Positions 1-7,918 of a DNA stretch of 32,665 nt are shown here, one piece after another. The notes under the pieces are model-generated. The model searched no databases. It saw nothing but the letters and a program-made list of their open reading frames with translations, and was not told where the DNA came from. Source of the DNA: a virus; the IMG/VR virus record IMGVR_UViG_3300044675_002010, positions 1 to 32,665 of that record; one strand, written 5' to 3'. Within the stretch, counting starts at the first letter, position 1. Every line of letters starts with the position of its first letter. The position numbers and the translations under genes are program-made.

Positions 1-45
1 GGGGTATAGGGGGTTGGGGGGTGGTGTTTTATTGCAAGACCCCCC
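1..45. other. G-rich tract with possible hairpin
   Basis: The window opens with guanine runs at 1-4, 9-13 and 16-21. The run at 16-22 can pair with the cytosine run at 39-45 to give a 7 bp stem with a loop of about 16 bases. It could be a terminator remnant of an upstream gene, a quadruplex-forming stretch, or something near a contig or genome end. I see no convincing gene in 1-93. Confidence 0.25.
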
Positions 46-93
46 GAGAATTTCTCCAAAAAATTATTTGTTTCCTGAAAACTCAAGAAACAG

Positions 94-123
94 TTGCACA
101 ACATGTATGAAATGTGCTAAGAT
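94..123 (+). promoter_or_regulatory. sigma70-like promoter, extended -10
   Basis: TTGCAC at 94-99 is followed after 18 bases by TAAGAT at 118-123, preceded by TGC to make an extended -10 (TGCTAAGAT). It sits about 70 bases upstream of the tail fibre start and would drive the tail spike genes. This is pattern recognition only; no transcription data are available. Confidence 0.45.
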
Positions 124-124
124 A

Positions 125-154
125 ATGCTACGCGAGCAAGCTCGCTTGCGATGA
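125..154 (+). other. leader mini-ORF A (degenerate)
   Basis: ATG at 125 reads MLREQARLR and stops at 152-154. The DNA closely resembles the mini-ORF at 3544 (MLRDKLALNVITCH) except for one extra G around 136. Removing that base would give a peptide starting MLRDKLACDEHS that runs to a stop at 192-194, just before the fibre start at 196. The current stop overlaps an ATG at 151 that is in frame with the fibre gene. The segment also folds: GCGAGC pairs with GCTCGC. It is probably a leader or a decayed copy of the repeated element; translation is unproven. Confidence 0.3.
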
Positions 155-195
155 ACACAGTGGAAGGGGCACATTGCTCCATAAGAAGGAGTAAA

Positions 196-1920
196 ATGAA
201 ACTGAATTTGTCAAACATTACGAGTGGATATGGCGCTGTTGCTGCCCTGAATGCCAATTTCGATGCCATTGAACAGGCGGTGGAGAACACGTTGAGTCGT
301 GATGGCACCACGCCAAATGAGATGGAAGCCAATCTGGACATGAATGGCAACAACATCCTCAACGCAGACACAATTAACACGGCTTCGTTGGTGATTAACG
401 GCACTCCTGTGCAGCCTTCCACAGGTGTTACAGTGGCCAGCGCCTTCCAAAGCCATTCTTTTGTGGCTACGGCTGCCCAAACCTCCTTTTCCGTGGCTCC
501 CTTCACCCCCTATTCCGCTTCTGTTGTGGTGGAAGTAAACGGAATTGTGCTTCCTCCGGCCGATGTTTCCGTGTCAGGCACGAATGTTGTCATTCCTGCA
601 TGCACTGTGGGCGATGAGGTGGTGATTCGTCGTTTTACGGATGCTCCGTCCCCATTTCCTGATGCTGAAGATATTTCATTTAATCAAGCAGGAACTATTC
701 AGACACGTTCTGTGCAGGCCAAGCTGCGAGACGTGGTTCACGCCGCCGACTTCGGCATTGTGTCGGATGGAGTCACGCTTCAGACCACGGCGATCAACAC
801 CGTGACCTCGGCCCTCGGCGCGGCTGGCTTTCGTGGCACTCTGGTGATCCCGCACAACACCCGGTTCGACCCACCTTCGGTTTTTTCGGCGTGCCCGACT
901 GGCGTCATGCTGGACATCACCGACTCGGTGAATTGGGGCCAGCCCCCAGGCTATCGAAACCGTTTCCGTATGCTTTACAGCGGCGATACAGTGAGCGACG
1001 ACACGCAGCAGATCGTTGCGTCGAACCATCACCCGGCGATCATGCTGCTCAACATGGGCACGGCGGCCAGCGTTGCAGCTTCCAGCCGTTATGGGACGAT
1101 CCTGCACGGCGTGGGCAAAGACGTGGACGGCGACCCGATCATCGGGTGGTTTCAGCAGTTTGCCAAGGCGCCGAGTTCAAACCGCTGGCGCGTGTCGTGG
1201 CGGCTGAATACGCCCTACGACGTAGCGATCGCCAACCCGACCAACTGGACTGCCAGCCAAGTTGTGCCCGCCGGCGCCTATCGCATCAGCGACGGCGGGA
1301 AGGTCTACAAGACAACTGCGGGCGGGACTTGTGGAAGCACCGCGCCGACAGGTACGGGCGGCAGCATCAGCGACGGCGGCGTCACCTGGGCCTATGTGCA
1401 GGCGGCTATCGGTATCGACAGCACCCGCATGGACTTGGACGAGAACGCCAACTCGGGGTTCTACGGGCCGGCATCCGTACGCATGACGTTCAACGGGGGC
1501 GGGCGCGAGCATTACCTGGAAGTCGACCCCGCCTCCAACGATGTGACTTGGCGCGACGTGTCGCGCAGCGCTGACATTTGGAGCAGCACGACCACGGGCG
1601 GCCTTCGCACGGGTCGCATCCAGTCGCTCAACCGCGTTGACACCACGGTGAGCGCCACAGGCGCCATCACCTTGCTGGCCCCGTTGCACACCCTAACCGC
1701 CAGCGGCGGCCCGTGGGACATCACCGACCTCACGCTGCCCGCTGGGCAGACCAGCGGCACAGTAACGCTGTGGTTCCTGACCAGCAACCTCACGCTCAAG
1801 AACAACGCGAACATCGTGACGCGCACGGGCGCTGACATTGCGAGCGCCGCCAACATGATGCTGACGCTGTACAAGGACACGGCGGTCAGCGGTTCTTGGA
1901 TCGTGATGAACAAGAACTGA
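196..1920 (+). CDS. tail fibre / tail spike with N-terminal anchor
   Basis: A receptor-binding tail protein of 574 residues. The start at 196 is chosen because AAGAAGGAG lies just upstream; an in-frame ATG at 151 would add 15 residues. The N-terminal ~170 residues look like a virion-anchoring and linker region: low-complexity, with NxNFDAIEQAVE and MDMNGNNI-type segments typical of podovirus fibres. The next segment, around residues 172-200, resembles the start of a pectate-lyase-like spike domain (KLRDVVHAADFG). Near residues 365-405 there is a glycine-rich module containing two SDGG motifs, of a type common in phage tail proteins. The C-terminus is beta-rich. Base composition rises sharply from about position 710 to the end, suggesting the receptor-binding part was acquired separately from the anchor. 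It is the first of two tandem spike genes. Confidence 0.75.
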   Translation: MKLNLSNITSGYGAVAALNANFDAIEQAVENTLSRDGTTPNEMEANLDMNGNNILNADTINTASLVINGTPVQPSTGVTVASAFQSHSFVATAAQTSFSVAPFTPYSASVVVEVNGIVLPPADVSVSGTNVVIPACTVGDEVVIRRFTDAPSPFPDAEDISFNQAGTIQTRSVQAKLRDVVHAADFGIVSDGVTLQTTAINTVTSALGAAGFRGTLVIPHNTRFDPPSVFSACPTGVMLDITDSVNWGQPPGYRNRFRMLYSGDTVSDDTQQIVASNHHPAIMLLNMGTAASVAASSRYGTILHGVGKDVDGDPIIGWFQQFAKAPSSNRWRVSWRLNTPYDVAIANPTNWTASQVVPAGAYRISDGGKVYKTTAGGTCGSTAPTGTGGSISDGGVTWAYVQAAIGIDSTRMDLDENANSGFYGPASVRMTFNGGGREHYLEVDPASNDVTWRDVSRSADIWSSTTTGGLRTGRIQSLNRVDTTVSATGAITLLAPLHTLTASGGPWDITDLTLPAGQTSGTVTLWFLTSNLTLKNNANIVTRTGADIASAANMMLTLYKDTAVSGSWIVMNKN

Positions 1921-1923
1921 TAC

Positions 1924-1968
1924 ATGGCCGATAAGCTCGCCCTTGGCAAGATTAAACTAAAGGATTAA
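1924..1968 (+). other. leader mini-ORF B
   Basis: ATG at 1924 encodes MADKLALGKIKLKD and stops at 1966-1968. Its last codons AAGGATTAA double as the ribosome binding site of the tail spike that starts two bases later at 1970. The core GATAAGCTCGCCCT matches GACAAACTCGCCCT in the mini-ORF at 3544, and both encode exactly 14 residues with DKLAL. It could translationally couple the first fibre to the second spike, or mark a recombination junction. Confidence 0.4.
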
Positions 1969-1969
1969 G

Positions 1970-3544
1970 ATGAGTAAAGCATCAAACAATAAAGTAAAAC
2001 TCAATGACATGGTGAGTGTCAAAGACTTTGGGGCAAAGGGGGATGGTGTTGCTGATGACACAGCTGGAATCTGGAACGCAATTATTTCTTTGCGAGCCAA
2101 CCCTGTTTCAATTTTAGACACCATTGGAGGAAGCACAATCACTGCTTATTCATCTGGGATTATTTACTTTCCTCCTGGTATTTACAAAATATCGCCAGAT
2201 ACCCTGAAGATTTATCAGGATGTTGGTTTAACGTTAAAGGGCGCTGGAAGTCGTCGCACAAACAACGCTGTGCGCGCATCAACGACTTTGCTTATCAGCG
2301 GAACTTCGTCTGGCTTTGGTTTGCAGGCATATCGTAGTGGTGGGCGCGGTTTAACAATTGAAGACATGGATGTTTGTTATGAAACGTCTTCATTTACTGG
2401 AAGTGTGCTAGATGTAGTCGACGCCCCAGGTGTCACGGCAAATCGAGCATTTTTTGGAACATATGGACTCACTGCTGGAACTCGTTTGCAAACTGCTGCC
2501 AGTTGTCTAAGAAGCACTTATGATGAGTTCATGCACTTTACAGATTGTGTTTTTGATGGTGCAGTGAAAGGATGGTGGTCAGACGATACGCGCACTGAAC
2601 TAGGAAACACATTTGGCGGCTCGTTGACAAAGTTTGACTCGTGCGTATTCTATGATTTCAGTGAAAATCATGTATATCACGGAGGTAGTCGCACAAGATC
2701 AGGTGTAGAATTTTTGAATTGTGCATTCAATCCAATTTCCGTATCTCCTAGCAGCACTTGCTTAAATGTTGATAACGTAGACGGAATTACTGTCAAAACC
2801 TGTGGGTTTGCGGCATCTGTATCTTCTGCGCCTGCTGTGCAATGGTTGCGAATTACAAATAGTACAGGTTCTATACGTGATAATTTTATTGACGATTTAG
2901 CTCCGGTTGGACAAATTTCCGGGCAATTAGAAGTTTCAGGGAATCGCATTTATTCAACTAATGGGTTTACTGTTACTGGAGGCGTTATCTCTGGCAGGAG
3001 TAATGAATTCAGTCAAGGTACAAACGGCTGGACATTCTCGCCAACTTCAGCTTTGAGTTTTGATCTCGGGCCTGATTTATTTAAGTCAGGTGTTACTCGT
3101 TCTTATGATGTACCTGCTGATTCATCAAATCTTGCAGGACGTATTAACTACGATAGCGCAAGCGATGCATCAACATCAAAGTTCAGAAATACCTCAGCAA
3201 GAGTACGAATTTTATCGGTTGATGGAAAACAATTTTCTGTTTCATCCACTCCATACACGGTCTCAATTCTTGACACAGGAAGAACCATTCTTGCAACTGG
3301 CGCGTCGGCTCAGACGTTTACGCTTCCGACACCGACTCCTGGAACGACTCTTACAATTACTAAATTGTCTTCAGTCAATCTCAACGTAAACTGTGCTGGC
3401 GGCACCAATTATTATGGTGTTGGAACAACTGTATACACCGGGGCTGCTCTGACTGGAGCCACTTATGGAACGCTTGTCCTTGAGGCATACGCAACTGTTG
3501 GATGGATCGTAAAGTCACAAGTTAATTCTTGGACGTTTACTTGA
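1970..3544 (+). CDS. tail spike, pectate-lyase-like beta-helix
   Basis: A 524-residue probable tail spike. Residues ~8-35 carry the hallmark VSVKDFGAKGDGVADDTAG of phage spikes with a parallel beta-helix (pectate lyase superfamily); many such proteins bind or cut surface polysaccharide. No virion-anchor domain precedes this motif, so it probably attaches through the neighbouring fibre (196-1920), whose own KLxDxV...DFG segment follows a ~170-residue anchor. The middle is rich in short beta-strand repeats and the C-terminal ~110 residues (LATGASAQTFTLPTP onward) look like a trimerisation or receptor-binding cap. AAAGGATTAA gives a strong start signal. The stop overlaps the ATG of the next mini-ORF (TGATG). 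Specificity cannot be told from sequence. Confidence 0.8.
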   Translation: MSKASNNKVKLNDMVSVKDFGAKGDGVADDTAGIWNAIISLRANPVSILDTIGGSTITAYSSGIIYFPPGIYKISPDTLKIYQDVGLTLKGAGSRRTNNAVRASTTLLISGTSSGFGLQAYRSGGRGLTIEDMDVCYETSSFTGSVLDVVDAPGVTANRAFFGTYGLTAGTRLQTAASCLRSTYDEFMHFTDCVFDGAVKGWWSDDTRTELGNTFGGSLTKFDSCVFYDFSENHVYHGGSRTRSGVEFLNCAFNPISVSPSSTCLNVDNVDGITVKTCGFAASVSSAPAVQWLRITNSTGSIRDNFIDDLAPVGQISGQLEVSGNRIYSTNGFTVTGGVISGRSNEFSQGTNGWTFSPTSALSFDLGPDLFKSGVTRSYDVPADSSNLAGRINYDSASDASTSKFRNTSARVRILSVDGKQFSVSSTPYTVSILDTGRTILATGASAQTFTLPTPTPGTTLTITKLSSVNLNVNCAGGTNYYGVGTTVYTGAALTGATYGTLVLEAYATVGWIVKSQVNSWTFT

Positions 3545-3588
3545 TGTTACGCGACAAACTCGCCCTAAACGTCATCACTTGCCACTAG
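3544..3588 (+). other. leader mini-ORF C
   Basis: An ATG overlapping the spike stop (TGATG) reads MLRDKLALNVITCH and ends at a TAG at 3586-3588. It is the best-preserved copy of the DKLA element and has no fibre gene after it, so it may be the leader of a lost third spike or the downstream boundary of the spike cassette. Confidence 0.35.
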
Positions 3589-3615
3589 GACTTGCGGGCT
3601 TTAGCCTCCCCCTAG
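3585..3615 (+). other. nested hairpin after the spike genes
   Basis: CTAGG at 3585-3589 pairs with CCTAG at 3611-3615, enclosing GGC/GCC at 3597-3606 with a TTTA loop. No T-run follows, so this is not a typical rho-independent terminator. It may shield the 3' end of the spike transcript or act with the motif just downstream. Confidence 0.35.
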
Positions 3616-3620
3616 GGACG

Positions 3621-3637
3621 TACGACAACTATACTAA
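3621..3637 (+). promoter_or_regulatory. possible phage-RNAP (T7-like) promoter
   Basis: TACGACAACTATACTAA resembles the core of the T7 promoter (TACGACTCACTATAGGG) with one base fewer in the middle. TATACT alone would also serve as a -10, but no good -35 lies upstream. It lies in the only clear non-coding gap ahead of the packaging and capsid genes, where a promoter would be expected. No phage RNA polymerase gene is in the window, so the call is tentative. Confidence 0.25.
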
Positions 3638-3649
3638 CAAGGAAAATAC

Positions 3650-3847
3650 ATGGACGACAGAGCATTCGGAAAAATTGAAGCGCAAGTAGAGGCTTTGGAG
3701 AAACAAGTTGACGCTCTTACTTCAAAGGTGGATGCTCTGCTCGAACTTGCAAATAAAAGTAAAGGGGGCTTTTGGATGGGCATGACTATTGCCTCGATTC
3801 TAGGCGCTGTTGTTGCCTGGGCTATTGACCATTTGATTATTAAATGA
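3650..3847 (+). CDS. coiled-coil plus one TM protein, possible holin
   Basis: A 65-residue protein. Residues ~5-33 form an amphipathic coiled coil (EAQVEALEKQVDALTSKVDAL) and ~41-60 form one membrane span (WMGMTIASILGAVVAWAI), ending in a short tail. This layout resembles XhlA-type haemolysin/holin accessory proteins. AAGGAAAAT gives a good ribosome binding site. It is the first gene after the possible promoter and lies directly before the small terminase; some phages keep a lysis gene beside packaging genes. The usual holin candidate (24704-25072) lies 21 kb downstream next to the endolysin, so this one may be an antiholin or a membrane accessory. Function is inferred from topology only. Confidence 0.6.
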   Translation: MDDRAFGKIEAQVEALEKQVDALTSKVDALLELANKSKGGFWMGMTIASILGAVVAWAIDHLIIK

Positions 3848-3848
3848 T

Positions 3849-4328
3849 ATGATACACGATAAACCTTTACGAGATAGTCAAGGAAAGATGTTGACTATTG
3901 GATTGTTCAAAGAAACTGCACAACCAGGAAATAAAATGCCTGCTCCATTCTCCTTGGCTGAATGGAAGAATGTGTATATTGAGATGAGTGATCCAACAGA
4001 ATACTTACCTGCTATGGCCCTTACAGGTGATTGGCAACACTGGCAAGCAATTCGCAATCACCACAAGCTAAAGCACATCTTTGATTTCTGGGCACAAGAG
4101 CTGGAAATGAAACTAAAGAGTGAAGCTGTGCGAACAATGATTTCTCAGTCAATGCAACCAGGCGGTACTGCTGCTGCAAAATGGCTTGCAGAAAAAGGCT
4201 ATTTGCAAGATGTGACAAACAAGAAGGCAGTTGGTAGGCCAAAGACTGAAGAGAAGATGGCAGACATTCCAACAAATGTTGCAAACAAGTTGGAGAATGT
4301 GTTGCACCTTGTTGCTAATAGGAAATAA
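3849..4328 (+). CDS. terminase small subunit
   Basis: A 159-residue protein that probably recognises phage DNA and regulates the large terminase. It shows the family pattern I recognise: LFKET near the N-terminus, EMSDPTEY..A..L.GDWQHWQAI in the middle, and KWLAEKGY followed by a basic GRPKTEEK segment. It lies two genes before the large subunit with only an HNH gene between. The start at 3849 has no Shine-Dalgarno sequence and may be coupled to the preceding stop; ATG at 3936 has AGGA at the right distance, but using it would remove the LFKET segment, so 3849 is preferred. Confidence 0.7.
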   Translation: MIHDKPLRDSQGKMLTIGLFKETAQPGNKMPAPFSLAEWKNVYIEMSDPTEYLPAMALTGDWQHWQAIRNHHKLKHIFDFWAQELEMKLKSEAVRTMISQSMQPGGTAAAKWLAEKGYLQDVTNKKAVGRPKTEEKMADIPTNVANKLENVLHLVANRK

Positions 4329-4330
4329 CT

Positions 4331-4600
4331 ATGCCATACAAACGTGACTATCAAAAAGAAAACGAGTATAAAAGCAAGCCAGATCAAATCAAGAAACGTG
4401 TAATGCGGAATGCAGCACGTCGTAAACTTGAGCGAGAAGGGCTTGTTTCTAAGGGTGATGGCACTCATGTCGATCACAAAAAGCCACTGAGCAAAGGTGG
4501 TAGCAATGCACGTTCTAACCTACGTGTACGTTCTGCAAGTGCAAATTCTTCGTATAAACGAAAATCAGACGGAAGTATGAAGTACAAAAGTCAAAAATAA
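4331..4600 (+). CDS. HNH endonuclease beside terminase
   Basis: An 89-residue basic protein. The HNH core is VDHKKPLSKGGSNARSNLRV around residues 49-68: DH supplies the metal and general base residues, the later N lies in GGSN/SNL, and NLR is typical of the family. Zinc-binding cysteines are absent. HNH proteins next to terminase genes assist specific genome cleavage during packaging in several phages; here it sits 2 bases after the small and 9 bases before the large subunit. A free-standing homing nuclease is the alternative, but the small size and placement favour a packaging role. Confidence 0.75.
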   Translation: MPYKRDYQKENEYKSKPDQIKKRVMRNAARRKLEREGLVSKGDGTHVDHKKPLSKGGSNARSNLRVRSASANSSYKRKSDGSMKYKSQK

Positions 4601-4609
4601 AGGGATAAA

Positions 4610-6145
4610 ATGGCAAAGCTGACCGAGCTTGACTTAAAACATCTAAGAGAAGAAGCAGAAAGTTCTTTGCTTTCTTTTATTAAAATTGTTAGTCCACACC
4701 GAGTATTAGGTGCTGTTCACGAAGAATTATGTTCTTGGTGGCAAAGGCATGATGCAAAAGATAATCAATTAGTGTTGCTTCCACGCGATCACCAGAAGAG
4801 TGCAATGATTGCATATCGTGTTGCGTGGTGGATTACCAAACACCCTGAAACTACAATTTTATATATTTCAGCCACAGCAAATCTTGCCGAAAAGCAGCTA
4901 AAGGCTATTAAAGATATTCTCACTTCCGACATTTATAAAACTCTTTGGCCTAACATGGTTAATGAGGATATTGGGAAAAGAGAACGTTGGTCAATGGACG
5001 AGATTTCTGTTGACCATCCCCGACGAAAAGCAGAAGGTACGCGGGATGCAACAGTCAAGGCGGCAGGTATAACGACTAATACAACAGGGCTACATTGTAA
5101 CGTAGCAGTGCTGGATGACGTTGTTGTTCCTGATAATGCGTACACCGACACTGGTAGGCAAGCAGTGCGGGCAGCTTACTCACAACTTGCTTCGATTCAG
5201 ACCACAGGCGCTAAAGAATGGGTGGTTGGTACTCGTTACCATCCTGCCGATCTCTATAAAGACCTGATGGACATGGTAGAAGTTACTTGGGATGACGACA
5301 CAGACGAAGAGATTGAAACGCCTGTGTACGAAACTTTTGAGAGAGTTGTTGAGAAGAATGGGGAGTTTCTATGGCCTAAACAACGTAGGCCAGATGGTAA
5401 GGTATTCGGGTTTGACGACCGGGAGCTTGCTCGTAAAAAAGCGAAATATCTCGATAAGGGACAATTTTACGCACAATACTATAACAACCCAAACAACTCA
5501 GAAGATAATCTGATTGATAAAGGGAGGTTTCAGTATTATGACAGGGATAAAATTTCTTGTGTTTCTGGTTCTTGGTTTGTTGGGAATGAAAACATTTCGG
5601 TTTATGCAGCTATGGACTTCGCATTTAGTCTTAGTGATAAGTCAGATTATACGGTAATTATTGTCATCGGTGTTGACGAAAACAATAACTACTATATCCT
5701 TGACATAGACAGATTCAAGACAAATTCCATTTCTTTTATGTATGACAAAGCAGAGAGGTCATATAGGAAGTGGAGATTCAAGAAAATGCGTTGTGAAGTT
5801 GTAGCAGCACAAAAGATGATTGTGCAACAGTTCAAAGAATATATGCGAGGGCAAGACATTTCTTTCACCATTGATGAGTTTAATCCTCCAAAGACAATGA
5901 AGAAAGAAGAACGTATTGCTTCTGTTCTTGAACCACGTTACAATAACAACCAAATTTGGCATTATAAAGGTGGGCATTGCCAAACACTAGAAGAAGAACT
6001 TGTATTAAATAAGCCAGAGCATGATGATGTCAAAGATGCTCTAGCGTCATGTATTGAAATTTGCAAACCATCTGTCTCTAATAAAAATTGGAAACGTTCA
6101 AGCAACGTCATTTTCAATTCTAGATGGGGTGGGGTTTCTAGGTAA
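4610..6145 (+). CDS. terL: terminase large subunit
   Basis: A 511-residue ATP-driven packaging motor and nuclease. The N-terminal ATPase has a Walker A-like loop LLPRDHQKS (56-64) and Walker B VAVLDD (165-170) followed by an acidic/valine stretch. The C-terminal RNase H-like nuclease is marked by AAMDFAFSLSDKSDYTV with Asp336 and Asp346, and a late HDDVKDA segment (around 471-477) that supplies a third acidic cluster. Length is normal for the family. AAAGGGATAAA precedes the start. It follows the small subunit and HNH gene and precedes the portal, the usual packaging order. Confidence 0.93.
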   Translation: MAKLTELDLKHLREEAESSLLSFIKIVSPHRVLGAVHEELCSWWQRHDAKDNQLVLLPRDHQKSAMIAYRVAWWITKHPETTILYISATANLAEKQLKAIKDILTSDIYKTLWPNMVNEDIGKRERWSMDEISVDHPRRKAEGTRDATVKAAGITTNTTGLHCNVAVLDDVVVPDNAYTDTGRQAVRAAYSQLASIQTTGAKEWVVGTRYHPADLYKDLMDMVEVTWDDDTDEEIETPVYETFERVVEKNGEFLWPKQRRPDGKVFGFDDRELARKKAKYLDKGQFYAQYYNNPNNSEDNLIDKGRFQYYDRDKISCVSGSWFVGNENISVYAAMDFAFSLSDKSDYTVIIVIGVDENNNYYILDIDRFKTNSISFMYDKAERSYRKWRFKKMRCEVVAAQKMIVQQFKEYMRGQDISFTIDEFNPPKTMKKEERIASVLEPRYNNNQIWHYKGGHCQTLEEELVLNKPEHDDVKDALASCIEICKPSVSNKNWKRSSNVIFNSRWGGVSR

Positions 6146-6154
6146 AGGATTAAA

Positions 6155-7918
6155 ATGAATGAAAGTCTGCAAGTAGAATCATTGGAACCTGATGCACTGG
6201 CAAATAAAATTGCTGATATGTGGGTTCGATGGGATGATAACCGAGCACAGTGGAAAGCAGATTGCCTAGAGCTTCGGCAATATCTATTTGCAACTGACAC
6301 TCGTAAAACATCCAATTCCAAAAATAGCTGGAACAACAGTACAGTTACACCTAAACTAACACAAGTGCGGGACAATCTCCATGCAAACTACATGGCTGCA
6401 TTGTTTCCTTCTGAAGATTGGTTTTACTGGGAAAGCACTGAGAAAACACCAGATGCTTTGCGTAAACGTGAAAGTATTGTTGCATACATGAAGCAGAAGT
6501 TGAAGGCCAGTAACTTTCAACTTCTTACTTCACAACTCGTTTATGATTATATTGACTTTGGTAATGTCTTTGTCACTTATGATTTTGTAAACGATATGGT
6601 TAAAAGCGAGAATGGATATACACAAAAGTATATTGGGCCAAAAGCCTATCGTGTAAATCCATACGATGTCGTGTTTAATCCTGTCTCAACAGACTTTAAT
6701 AGCACGCCTCTTTTGCGGCGTATGCTAAAAAGTATTGGTGATTTGCAATATGATATTGACACAAAGCCAGCACTCGGGTACAATAAATCTGTAGTAAATA
6801 AAATTCTTGACTTTAGGCAAAGGATGGTTGCCGATGCTGAGTTTAAGAAAACAATTAGTTTGGAAATTGATGGCTTTGGAACTATTGACGAGTATATTAA
6901 CTCTGATATGGTTGAGTTGATTGAGTTTTGGGGTGACTTGTATGACATTACAACTCGCAAACTAGAACGTAATTTGCAAATCACTGTTGTTGATCGTCGT
7001 TGGATTTTGGCTAAACGAACAAACCCTTTGTGGACAGGTGCAAAGCCTTTCTATCATTGTGGATGGCGACTCAAGCCAGACCATCTTTGGGCACAAGGGC
7101 CATTGGATCAACTGGTAGGTTTGCAATATCGAATTGACCATTTGGAAAATTTGAAAGCTGACGTATTTGATCAAATTAGTTACCCAGTTATCAAGGTGAC
7201 TGGTAACACTGTTGAACAATTCGAGTATGAACCGGGTGCAATTGTTTTCTGTGGTGATGAAGGAAACGTTGAGTTTATGCGTCCTGACGCAACTGCATTG
7301 CAAGCTGATTTGCAAATTGAACAGTTGATGAATCGAATGGAAGAACTTGCTGGCGCTCCTAAACAAGCGATGGGTATTCGTACTCCTGGCGAGAAAACAA
7401 AGTATGAAGTTCAGAGCTTGGACAATGCAGCGGGCCGTATTTTCCAGAGTAAAACTCAATGGTTTGAAAAGAATATCCTTGAACCTCTGTTGAATGGTAT
7501 GCTTGCAGAGGCAGTTAGAAATTTCCAAGGTGTTGAGCAAATTAGAACTGTTGATCCTGACTTTAACGCTGAAATCTTTATTGAAGTGACAAAGGAGGAT
7601 TTAATTGCTAACGGAAAGCTATATCCTGTTGGCGCTCGTCATTTTGCAGAGCAGGCTAAGTTTGTTCAAGAACTGGCTCAGACAGTTCAAACTGTTCAAG
7701 CAATTCCGACAGTAGCCGCACATATTAGTGGTAAAGCAATTGCTAAGGCTCTTGAAGAGAATCTAGGATGGATGCGATATGGCATTGTTAAAGACAATGT
7801 AGCCATTATGGAACAACAAGAAACACAGCAACTTATTAACCAAGCACAAGAGGAAATGGCAGCACAAGCGGCTGTCAGTATGAGTGACCAAATGCCACCA
7901 GAAGCGCAAGGATTTTAA
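6155..7918 (+). CDS. portal (head-tail connector) protein
   Basis: A 587-residue portal, the dodecameric ring through which DNA enters and leaves the capsid. It is recognised by its length, its place between large terminase and scaffold, and podovirus-portal features: an N-terminal helical segment with W-rich DWFYWEST, the PYDVVFNP region around residues 169-176, GVQ-like GLQYRIDHLENLKADVFDQ stalk helices near 325-345, EYEPGAIV, and a glutamine-rich C-terminal helix (EQQETQQLINQAQEEMAAQ) that may form the barrel. AAAGGATTAA provides the start signal. Confidence 0.88.
   Translation: MNESLQVESLEPDALANKIADMWVRWDDNRAQWKADCLELRQYLFATDTRKTSNSKNSWNNSTVTPKLTQVRDNLHANYMAALFPSEDWFYWESTEKTPDALRKRESIVAYMKQKLKASNFQLLTSQLVYDYIDFGNVFVTYDFVNDMVKSENGYTQKYIGPKAYRVNPYDVVFNPVSTDFNSTPLLRRMLKSIGDLQYDIDTKPALGYNKSVVNKILDFRQRMVADAEFKKTISLEIDGFGTIDEYINSDMVELIEFWGDLYDITTRKLERNLQITVVDRRWILAKRTNPLWTGAKPFYHCGWRLKPDHLWAQGPLDQLVGLQYRIDHLENLKADVFDQISYPVIKVTGNTVEQFEYEPGAIVFCGDEGNVEFMRPDATALQADLQIEQLMNRMEELAGAPKQAMGIRTPGEKTKYEVQSLDNAAGRIFQSKTQWFEKNILEPLLNGMLAEAVRNFQGVEQIRTVDPDFNAEIFIEVTKEDLIANGKLYPVGARHFAEQAKFVQELAQTVQTVQAIPTVAAHISGKAIAKALEENLGWMRYGIVKDNVAIMEQQETQQLINQAQEEMAAQAAVSMSDQMPPEAQGF

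Noticed and set aside
676-1689. Minus-strand frames and plus-strand frames of 60-230 residues over the GC-rich fibre half
   Set aside because: High GC depletes stop codons; the translations are arginine/alanine/histidine-rich without protein-like patterns and lie entirely within the fibre gene.
3585-3615. Hairpin as rho-independent terminator
   Set aside because: The stem is short and no T-run follows; kept only as a hairpin.
6962-7540. 192-residue minus-strand frame opposite the portal
   Set aside because: Antisense to a clear portal gene; no ribosome binding site and cysteine/leucine/serine-rich noise.
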